Source: Pestalotiopsis fici W106-1 | Taxonomy: Eukaryota > Ascomycota > Sordariomycetes > Amphisphaeriales > Sporocadaceae | Direction: 5' to 3' | Length of the DNA: 64,000 bases | NCBI RefSeq assembly: GCF_000516985.1 | Contig: NW_006917095.1 | Span: 2,671,077 to 2,735,076 of the forward strand | Part shown: piece by piece, positions 55,654 to 64,000 of the stretch | Numbering within the stretch: position 1 is the stretch's first letter | How the letters are laid out: the number at the start of each line of letters is the position of its first letter | Notes under the pieces: model-generated | Databases searched by the model: none | What the model saw: only the letters and a program-made list of their open reading frames with translations | What the model was told of the DNA's origin: nothing | Position numbers and translations under genes: made by a program

Positions 55654-58600
55654 ATTGGGAATGTGAGAAAATTGGAGTTTTCAAGGTGGATTTATTAGAG
55701 TGATTGCTTTTTTGTTGGAAGAGATGAGGATGGTAGAGATTCAATTACAAAAGCGGGCAATGTTTTATATAAGAATGATTGCGAAAATCAACCACTGAGT
55801 CCTACTGCAATTTCTTCCTGGCTGTCTATTGTTTTGCTCACCTCGTATATCGTGACCGCTTTCTGCGAGTACACGAGTTGGACCTTGAGCAAGCTGAGCT
55901 CGAGTAAGCTGACTATAACAGGAAGAACCGCCCTCGTTCCACAGGCTGCTGTTCATCAAGCTAAAGATATACTGCCACCCAGCGGCCTCGCACATGATGA
56001 ACTTTGTACTTGATATTGAACCGTGACATTTCCACACATAATGCAGTCCTACGGCACCAATATAGCCGCCAAACAAATTACCTATACCCGCCATTACGTG
56101 ATCGTCTAGCCCAATCCCCGAAATCGCAGCCGGAACGCCTCGTTGGCATCTAATACCATGTAATCCTCGTTTACCCTCACTCGGTCGAATTGTTACCGCT
56201 CCTGAAACCGATTAATAAACCTTCTAAACGTTTTGATGCTGGCTGGCTTGGGCGATAGCCGCCGCCTATTCGCTTTACGGCTAGATCTCACATACGCATC
56301 GATCCTGTCCAATCCGTATATCATGCCCCGTGTGTTCGTGATATGCTGCATGTGCCGTCTGCGCTGAGATAATGTCCTGCGCCTCTTATTGCGGTTCGTA
56401 TGTGTCATCATCCTCATTATAATGTCACCCGCCACCGCCATAAACCTCTGCCGTGCACTATTTCGTCCGCTGTCGTAACCGCTCCGGTTACCATGCCCCG
56501 TATGCGTGCGATGTTTCGGCGTGGTGCGACTCGTTCTTGATCACATCGCCCACGTTGCCGACCGCCTCATTCTCCTCTTTGTCGTCTTTGGTCTCGTCTT
56601 CCTCCTGGTTACTATGCTCTCTTAACGTTTGCTTTGATGGCCTCCTTATTGGATCATAAAAAATGGTTTCGACTCATCCTTACCCCCGCCGATCGCCTGT
56701 ACCTGCTGCCGAAGTAACCATATCAACCAAAAGTCCGACAAGACCAACGACCCGAACTCCTGTGGCAGAAACCGACTGAATGCTTTATCTTGATCAGATT
56801 TGAGTATCTTCACGTGATATTATACCACGAAACTGACTACCCCATCATGGATGAAACATTGCACACGCCATACACCTACGACCCCAAAATCTCTGTTCCC
56901 CGTGCTGGCTATCCTGCCGCAATATGCATCACACTCGAATTTATTCGCGGTGTTAATTCATCGACCGTTTGTACTCCTTTTAATGAGACGATCACTATCA
57001 CGGAGAAAGCCACTAGACCAGGGGCAAAATGAAATATCGCTATATAGCCCAAATTCACTCGGTCCAACGTAGGAGATGACGGTTGTCGATAAGGTCGATG
57101 AATATACGGATCTGTGAGAGTTGGGAAGCCATATTGTGGATCTAGACAGGAAACATCATGCAGCTGTCGTGGGAAGTGGTCTTGCAACCATCTAAGTACC
57201 TAGGCACCCGTGAACTCCACGGTTTACGTGCGGAAAGCCGGCGCTAAGGCCCACGGTATTTTCGGTCTCCGGGGATTTGATCCACAATCAATGACCCTTA
57301 TCCGGAATCTTGTCGCTCATTATGATCATATGGGCGTGACTCTTCTCCTACATCGCTTGTAATGGAGGAATCATCAAGCGGATTAACTTTCAGTACCCGG
57401 CGCCCTGGCACCGAAGCGCCGTAATTATGGATCGTGATTTAGGAAATGTAATTATATTAGTCCCTTGCTTATGAATACTAAGGCCTCTTAGGTTTTTAAG
57501 GCATTGCAGTATATTTCTTTTAGGCTTTAGTTTAAAACTGTATTTAATAGTTTATAAACGCTGGGACATTTTTTATGCTAGGATGCTCTTTTGTTTCTTG
57601 GATCATAAGGGTTCTTTTTCGGTACTTATATATATATATATATATATCGTGGAGCTTTGTAACGAAGTCCCTATAGGCACTGCGCAGCAGTGTCGCACCG
57701 CCACTCTGGCGCCAGTGCCACATGCGGGATAAGTTAGCGCAGCGCAGCTGCACTGGATTCTTGCTTCTGCAAGAATCAGTCTACATACCTACCTAGTAAT
57801 ATGTGGTGTACTGACTACTCCCTGACGTTCCATTGGTAAACTGTTACACCTTTCGTAGTTCTCGCATACCGTTCGTCCTTCCTTGCGCAGGAACCCAATA
57901 TCAATCCCGAACACTGCGTTTCATATATGCATGCCTCGATGTCGCTGGTTGGCAGCAGTTGTTCCCCTGGGCCGGGTGTCTGGCGGTGTTCGTAGCTTCG
58001 CAGATCAGGCTGGCAGGTTATAGAGGGCACGGCGGTTTGCGGAAAGACATATGTAATACGATTTACATCTCTGCCTCTGTGCGATTGACCAGGGCTGGAG
58101 AGCCGAGTTGGCCAACATAGTGTGGAGGGATTCGAAGCACCAGAAGTACACCAAGGATAACCAAGAAGCAGAAGCTGGCAGACAAGCCCCTTCGAGCCAA
58201 CAGAGGCAGGCTATGGCAGTTGTATGATCATTGTGCATTTTGACCAGACCAATTTACTGCGCCCCATGGGGCATGCGGGGCAATACCCCTCCCTCTGTGG
58301 TCCCTGTGGATTACTGGAACCAGGATCCCAGCACAAATAGGCTTTAGGAATGGCATTTGCGATTTTTCGGACATGAATAACTACGAAGATTGAGACAAAA
58401 CTTCTGCACATGACAGAGGCCGCCTCAAGCAAAGACCTGCTTCGCAGAGTGGCTCCAAACAAGGTCGAGGCCAGGAGCAACTCGCCGCACCGAGTCTCTT
58501 CAACTTCAGGCATTGTCGCCTCGCGTGATGCTCTGGCAGCTGGCTATGGCTGGAAGTACGGGGTATCGCAACCTTAACCTAGATCAATCGACAGGTTGGG

Positions 58601-58847
58601 TACGGGCACGTTGCTGCGCAATCTGCTCAACAGGAAACGATGATTCGATCGTGTGACAACCTCTAGCTCTCTTCGCAATGCACTACGTGTTGCCTGTTGC
58701 AGATAGCACATATAAAAAGAAATCACAGTATATACTTTGTAGGTCAGATAAAGCACCAACCTCGCAATTTCAGATTGCCTCAGGCGGGTCGCAAATCTGC
58801 CCAGTCCCATTTGTAGACTCCATACAGGGCTATGAACAAGTATACGC
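55654..58847. other. Gene-poor region of about 3.2 kb
   Basis: I find no supported gene. The stretch 56.2-57.2 kb contains short frames on both strands with repeated stops; one minus-strand frame is rich in D/E/N/H, which might be a decayed gene. From 57.4 to 57.6 kb the sequence is A+T-rich and includes a (TA)n run. This may be old transposon or gene debris, but I cannot name it. Confidence 0.4.
57627..57647. repeat. TA dinucleotide microsatellite
   Basis: About ten consecutive TA units on the edge of an A+T-rich stretch. Confidence 0.85.
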
Positions 58848-60818
58848 TCATATTCCACTACTGGACGCAGAATGCCCTGCCATCGTGTCAGCTGAAAGCA
58901 ACTGGGTCAAGGTAGCCCCATCGTGCCCGTTGTCCAGAGCCGTCTGTAGCGGCGTCCGCCCGTCAAAATCTACAACGTTCAGGTCAGCGCCTTTTTCTAG
59001 CAGTAATTCAACCACTTCGACATGTCCATATCTCGAAGCTGCATGTAGTGGCGTCCGCCCGTTGAAATCCAGAACGCTCAGGTCAGCGCCATTCCCTAGC
59101 AGCAATCTGACCACTTCGATATATCCATAGCTCGAAGCTGTATGAAGCGGCGTCCGCCCCTGACAATTTATAACGGTAAGGTCAGCGCCTTTCTCCAGGA
59201 GCAGTCTGACTACATCGATATATCCATAGCTCGCAGCTGCGTGAAGAGGCATCCACCCTTCATCATCCGCAACGGTAAGGCCAGCCCCTTCCTCCAGGAG
59301 CAGTCTGACTATATCGATGTGTCCTTCGCTCGAGGCTCCAATGAGCGGTGTCCATCCGTAATTATCCCCAGTGGCGACATCAGCACCTTTCTCCAACAGC
59401 AGTCTGACTATATCGATGTGCCCTTTACTCGAAGCTGCAAGTAAAGGTGTTGCCCCGTCGTGAACCGCAGCAGCGACGTCAGCGCCCTTCTCCAGAAGCA
59501 GCCTGACCACATCTATGTGTCCCTCCTCTGAAGCTGAGTGTAGTGGTTTCCAATCTTTGTCTTCCAACAGCTGGATGACTTTTTGAAAGTTTCGGCCAGT
59601 ATGGCCATCTGAACTTAGCTCGATCGACCTTTCAAGGTAGTGAATAGCCGACTCGATATCTTTGAAAGCTCCAGTTTTCTTGTATTTATCCCTTTGAATT
59701 GCTCCGAGGTCCGCAAAGTAACTCGCCCGCCCGGACTGGGCATCTGGTGCAAGCTCGGCAGCCTTTTTGTACCATTGAGAGGCGGCGTCAAAGTCTTCTT
59801 GGGCGTTTGTCGTCTGATATTTGACAGAGTATGCATATCCTAGGCTACGCATGCGAACGGCTTGGTCGGGATGGCCACGTGGTGTGAGATCAAAAGCTTC
59901 CTGGTATCGTTGAATAGCAGAATCAAAGTCTGCGAGATCTGATGTTTGGCAATATCTTTCGAGAAATTTACCTCCTAGGCCATAAAGCGGATCAGACTCG
60001 TCAGGATGGTAGTTTGTTCCTATTTCAGTAGCCTCTTTGCACCACTGGACAGCAGCATCACGGTACTTTTCCTCCTTTGTCTTACGGAATTCAGCCAAAT
60101 GACAGGGCCCAGACCCGTATTGTTCAGTTAGCCAGTACGAATCGCCACATGGCGCACAGTCGAGCGCTTCCTGGTGTTGCTGGATAGCTGCCTCAAGATC
60201 TGTAACATCCCTCGTCCGTTCATATCTACTCAGCAATGCACGACCTAGCCCATTAAGTCGATTCAGTCGTTTAGGGTGGTTGCTTGGTGTTGTTATCAAC
60301 GCTTCTTGTGATCTTAGGATGGCTATATCCAAACACGCCAGTTTCCCCGTTCGTTCATATTGATAAAAGAACGTACGTGCGAGACCATATAAGATGTAAC
60401 TTTGGATAGGGTGGTCGCCTAAATCGCAATTAATGGCCTCTTGGTAATTTTGATTCGCCCTCTGAAGGTCACCCAAATTCCCCAGCCAGCGGTATTTGTC
60501 CAGAAATGCAACACCCAGTTGGTGGAATCGATATGCTCGATTACGCGGGGTACCAGCCGCGGCATTCTGACAGCGCGAGTCAAGGACTGCATCAAGTTCT
60601 ACTTGGTATCCCGTTCTTTGGTAATCGCACATGTATCCATGTTTACCACTGCGACTGAGGTATTCTGGATCATGAGGGTCTTCGGGAGGCCAGTGGCTTG
60701 CCATACTACTCTCTGGCGCTCCATTTCGAGCGCTACTTGAGTGTTCGGTTGATGTTCCGTACAGTTGCTCGTAACGGGTGGCTGATGGTTGTCCAATCCA
60801 TCTCTTGAATGGCCACAT
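58848..60818 (-). CDS. TPR-ankyrin repeat protein
   Basis: Single coding exon of 656 residues from the ATG at 60818 (MWPFKRWIGQPSATRYEQLYG). The frame is open upstream to a non-ATG codon, and a CACACACAG acceptor just upstream suggests a spliced 5' UTR. Residues about 80-405 hold about seven TPR-like units of the mould type (for example GDLQRANQNYQEAINCD, DVTDLEAAIQQHQEALDC, SDLADFDSAIQRYQEAFDL). Residues about 421-656 hold seven ankyrin repeats of exactly 33 residues with very similar cores (GHIDVVRLLLEKGADV). No NTPase, HET or protease domain is joined to it, unlike NLR-type receptors. It lies about 0.9 kb downstream of a HET-domain gene on the same strand. A scaffold or recognition role is inferred from repeat type only. 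Confidence 0.85.
   Translation of the reverse strand: MWPFKRWIGQPSATRYEQLYGTSTEHSSSARNGAPESSMASHWPPEDPHDPEYLSRSGKHGYMCDYQRTGYQVELDAVLDSRCQNAAAGTPRNRAYRFHQLGVAFLDKYRWLGNLGDLQRANQNYQEAINCDLGDHPIQSYILYGLARTFFYQYERTGKLACLDIAILRSQEALITTPSNHPKRLNRLNGLGRALLSRYERTRDVTDLEAAIQQHQEALDCAPCGDSYWLTEQYGSGPCHLAEFRKTKEEKYRDAAVQWCKEATEIGTNYHPDESDPLYGLGGKFLERYCQTSDLADFDSAIQRYQEAFDLTPRGHPDQAVRMRSLGYAYSVKYQTTNAQEDFDAASQWYKKAAELAPDAQSGRASYFADLGAIQRDKYKKTGAFKDIESAIHYLERSIELSSDGHTGRNFQKVIQLLEDKDWKPLHSASEEGHIDVVRLLLEKGADVAAAVHDGATPLLAASSKGHIDIVRLLLEKGADVATGDNYGWTPLIGASSEGHIDIVRLLLEEGAGLTVADDEGWMPLHAAASYGYIDVVRLLLEKGADLTVINCQGRTPLHTASSYGYIEVVRLLLGNGADLSVLDFNGRTPLHAASRYGHVEVVELLLEKGADLNVVDFDGRTPLQTALDNGHDGATLTQLLSADTMAGHSASSSGI
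58851..59558 (-). repeat. Seven 99-bp ankyrin-coding tandem repeats
   Basis: The C-terminal part of the TPR-ankyrin gene is a tandem array with a 99-bp period. On the plus strand the recurring words are GTCAGCGCC, TTCTCCA and TATCGATRTRTCC at fixed spacing. The three repeats nearest the TPR region are the most alike in their cores. Such arrays change copy number easily. Confidence 0.85.
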
Positions 60819-61685
60819 TGTGTCCAGATCACCTGTGTGTGAAGAGAAATAAGAGTTGCACACAGTGATGAGATGGCGGTCTCGACCGAATCACCTCACT
60901 AACGCAACAAGAACGGACAAAGTCAAACAAAAACGAACAGGCAGCTTCTACGACACAGCCACGTTATACTTGTTAAGCTTGTGATCGGCTATGCCAGTAC
61001 GCTTGCGTAAGCGAACTTGCGTTTAAGGCATTACAGGGCTGGAATTGGCGAGGGACTAGGGTCTTTGGAGAGTGACAACACAAGCCCGGTGAAAGAAGGC
61101 GCCGAAAGTCCCTTGCAGATACTCCACACACCCAATGCCTTCCTATTGGATTTTAATATGATATGATGTGGATGTCTATTGTTCTATGTTGCTCGCCTTT
61201 TTATTTTGATAGTTGCAGACTTGTATGGGTGGTGGCCCCGGCTAACCTCTGCGAGCACCGTATTCTTACGATGAATTTTGCGGTCTCGAGCACGACGCTT
61301 CAGGTAATAAAACGATGATATAGTGAAATCAACAGATAGAAGTTTGCGTGCGAATTTAACATTTTCCCCTAATTTTCTATACAAAAATCAAAGAAAAGTA
61401 CAGAAACATTCTTCTGAAACATTTCATTGTATACTTTTGTTTTATTTGTTTTTATGCTTTATTATTTCCAATTGTTGTGCGCAGTTGTGCTTGGTTGGCG
61501 TACCTGGATGCTATTGTTGGTGAACGCAACACTGGAAGGGGGTATATGGAGTGTTAGGTTCGATTCCTAATGGCACTAGTCACTGGGGTGTCCGTGAAGT
61601 TATTCTTTTCTGCTATAGCCTTGATTAGCGTGCTTGAGCACGCCCTGATGTCTCTGTTGCGATATCAACCATCGGACAATATAAC
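60819..61685. other. Intergenic between TPR-ankyrin and HET genes
   Basis: About 870 bases holding the promoter and probably a 5' UTR intron of the TPR-ankyrin gene and the 3' flank of the HET gene. A TTAGG-TTCGATT-CCTAA stem-loop near 61.56 kb resembles a tRNA T-arm but lacks the rest of a tRNA. Confidence 0.45.
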
Positions 61686-64000
61686 TCAAACCAGATTTAC
61701 CCTGGTCTCTAAAGATGACTCAAATTCTTGAATAACGCCGTTTCCAAACAACCTGCCAACTCCTATCCTTTCATAACAGTCTTTTTGCCCTACAATTTCA
61801 ACGTGGCGAACATAGAGAACCTCGAATGCTGTGTGCGATCTCGAAAGATGTCCAAGCCCATATCCTCCGGGGGCCTCGGAAAGCTTGCAAACCACAAAAG
61901 CATATATGGGCGTTGCGGACTGAACGGTTTCGTCGGCTTGATAGTCCGGGTGTTCGATGGAACCCCAACCTATTATTGTGTTGCAAGAAGACTTCAGACA
62001 AACTTTTCGCCACGACAAGCGGCCTGAGTCCCGGCTACGCTCAGCCATAGTCATATACTCATGCGGAACCCTTTTTGGATACCTGTGCCCAGTCATCGTC
62101 GCTGCGATATCGGCATCTTCAAGGCTCTCGAAGTATCTGTCTATGCAGATATCCAGCTTTCTGCCTTCCAGTGGCAGAATAGCAAAACGGATATCATTGC
62201 CGAATATCTTGCCGTGTAGATCGTTACGTACGTCGCTGAATAGGCCGCTGTGTAGGTCGTCGAATAGGTTGTTGAGTTCATGTTGACCTGCTCTCTCGAA
62301 TCTCGGCCGACAATTATCTGTGACTGGGACGAGAATCGGTGACAGAAACTTGCAAACAGCGGATTCTTCCGTCCTCCCAGGCCACCGGACGTGAAGACCA
62401 GTAAGAGTACCTTCTGTCATACCGGTTGTGTCTGTTTCTGGGACTGAAGCAATCGACAGCCATGACCATGTTGGGAACCCCTTTGTCCTGGTCTGTCTGT
62501 AAGGATCGGCTTGTTCCCATAACAGGCCTCGAAACCAGCCAGTCCAAAGCCCACAGATGTATGTGTGTTGCTGCTTGCCATATTTAGAAGCATAGCGAGT
62601 CAATGCGCGTCCGTACTCCCTAGCTATTCCTGCAAGCGCCACCAGGCGGTCTTCTTCGAACTTGGTTAGCTCAAGTCCTGAATACTCTTCAACAATAAAC
62701 TCCCAAGAATGCAAGATCTGATATCCATACGAGTCCTTATCAAGATTTCTCAACCACCTTACATAATCGCTATCAATGCCAGTATTCTTGCTTGTATCTA
62801 CCTTATATCCATCCAGAGATCTGGGTGATTCACTTTGACACTGCAAGAACATCCCCTGATTTGAAAGAGCCAGAATTCTTCGGCTTAGTCGCCATTCTTG
62901 GAACACCCACGCGCGTTTCCGGAGGTCACTGTTGATGATAGTCTTGTTGTAGTCTTCGGCCCATGTTTTGTCTATCCCGGCTTGGACGTAGAAGTGACCA
63001 TTTTGATCTCCCTTTTTATCTTGATATGGTAGCCGTGTGATTCTTGGTATCTTTGACACATTCTGTTGAAAGATGCCGCCGGTATCGGATGGATATGTCA
63101 CAGCGACAGTAAGCCAGGAGCGTTGATAGTAGTCAGCCATTTTGATAGATTCCCGATCCCAATCGTCTTTGTCATTTTGGATGATGCATAGGCTGTCGAT
63201 CCATACGTAGCGTATTCCAAGATGACAGGCAAGTCGTCCAATATCAAGAAACAGAGCGCTTAACTTGCCACGAACGAGTAAGTGATAGCCTTGCGCTCGA
63301 TTCCATGTATTGTTACGATCCTCGTAGTTATCTGTCGTCGTACTTGCTTCTCCCGTGTCTTGCACCCACCGATGGCTCAGTGCTATATATTTACCACGTT
63401 GACCTTTTGTTTCACGCAGTACCCATTGGATTGAGCTTGTCCAAGGATTTTGTTCATCGAAGAACTCGAATTCGACACACCGAGTTGGTAAAAGGACGTC
63501 GTCTGGATGAATCTTCTCGTGGCCTGAAATCGATTTGTTACACTCTTTATGGTTGAGGTGACAATCACGATGCCAATTCTGTATTGCCTGGTAATGTGAT
63601 TGAGACCATGTACTTCGATCGAGCAAAAGATTTCCCATAATGTCGCCGGACTGAAGGGCTGGGGTGCCTGTCTATCGTGTTAGCCATATACCCACTAGGA
63701 CTTATGGGTTCGACCCTCTTCGGTTCAGATAAATCCAGAGAACGTCAGACTATTGCGTACCTTGATCTGCTGCAACGTGAAGGCGTATCTTTGCAGGATA
63801 GTCCCATCTCGGATCAAAGATGGTTTCAACGTCTTCCTGCGCGATTAGTACATGTCCAACCCCAGCGATGATCGCAGTAATGTTGAGTGAGTTGTCGTTC
63901 ATGTCTCGATATCTGGCGCCTCTCTCAACAGAAAAGTGAACCCATTGTGGTAATGCCATAAGCGGGAGACGACGAAAAATGGTTGATATGCGGTGTCTTA
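61686..64000 (-). CDS. HET-domain protein (heterokaryon incompatibility type), 5' end at or beyond window edge
   Basis: Two exons seen: complement(join(61686..63667,63761..>64000)). The 93-nt intron (GTACGC to GACAG, CTAAC branch) joins HVAADQ to GTPALQSGDIMGN in frame. An ATG lies at 63959, but the frame stays open to the window end, so the true start may be outside. From 63959 the protein would be 726 residues. The HET domain is clear: GKYIALSHRWV, GIRYVWIDSLCIIQNDKDDW with RESIKMADYYQRSWLTVAV, and RKRAWVFQEWRLSRRIL. The usual CINQ motif reads CIIQ. The C-terminal half is the variable part common in such genes (DRLVALAGIAREYG, WSWLSIASV). HET domains trigger cell death on non-self fusion in moulds, but most family members are untested. 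Confidence 0.9.

Noticed and set aside
61490..61585. Possible tRNA around TTAGGTTCGATTCCTAA
   Set aside because: The T-arm is perfect, but the acceptor strands do not pair and no anticodon arm can be drawn.
63660..63730. Possible tRNA around GGGTTCGACCC
   Set aside because: Only a B-box-like word; the stem does not extend, and the sequence lies in an intron of the HET gene on the other strand.
1..64000. CRISPR arrays, bacterial operons, a biosynthetic gene cluster
   Set aside because: The window is fungal nuclear DNA with spliced genes. No spacer-repeat array, polyketide, peptide or terpene synthase is present.

Overview
The window is from a filamentous ascomycete, most likely a sordariomycete of hypocrealean type; this is inferred from gene families and gene style, not from a search. 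Genes have short introns (about 46-90 nt) with GTRNGT donors and CTRAC-like branch sites. Families seen are typical of moulds: Zn2Cys6 and C2H2 factors, a fungal rhodopsin-like membrane protein, a HET-domain protein and TPR/ankyrin proteins. One retroelement carries the mark of repeat-induced point mutation (RIP).

Layout, left to right. A secreted FAD oxidoreductase (0.4-1.9 kb, minus); a TPR protein ending in a TIR-like domain (2.7-4.7 kb, minus); an unrecognised protein (6.4-7.8 kb, minus); a Zn2Cys6 factor whose seven exons I reconstructed (11.2-13.3 kb, plus); a C2H2 factor with a 1.35 kb intron (15.6-18.7 kb, plus); a rhodopsin-like seven-helix protein (19.7-21.5 kb, minus); ribosomal protein uL1 (23.9-24.7 kb, plus); a peroxisomal-type NADH pyrophosphatase (26.0-27.2 kb, minus) divergent from a TBC RabGAP (28.0-30.5 kb, plus); two low-complexity proteins of unknown role (30.7-35.4 kb, minus).

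A single Ty3/gypsy LTR retrotransposon follows (36265-42196). It has a 5-bp target duplication and 168-bp LTRs and is heavily RIP-mutated, so no intact gene remains. To its right are an MFS transporter (44.4-46.5 kb, plus), dihydrofolate reductase (46.7-47.4 kb, minus), an SRPK-like kinase (47.9-49.4 kb, minus) and an RBR-type ubiquitin ligase (50.2-51.9 kb, minus).

From 52 kb on the window is gene-poor and accessory in character: a RING1-like stub, a small secreted cysteine protein, long stretches without genes, then a TPR-ankyrin protein and a HET-domain protein in tandem at the right edge. The TIR-like, HET and ankyrin genes belong to repertoires used in fungal non-self recognition. That they act together here is only a hypothesis.

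The most unusual signals are: a strand-biased GGA(C/T) motif covering the leader, giant intron and 3' UTR of the C2H2 gene; a 14-nt microexon that completes the catalytic cysteine codon of the RBR ligase; a TIR-like domain with S-Y-R-W and W-C-x-x-E motifs; and a RIP gradient that tapers inside both LTRs.
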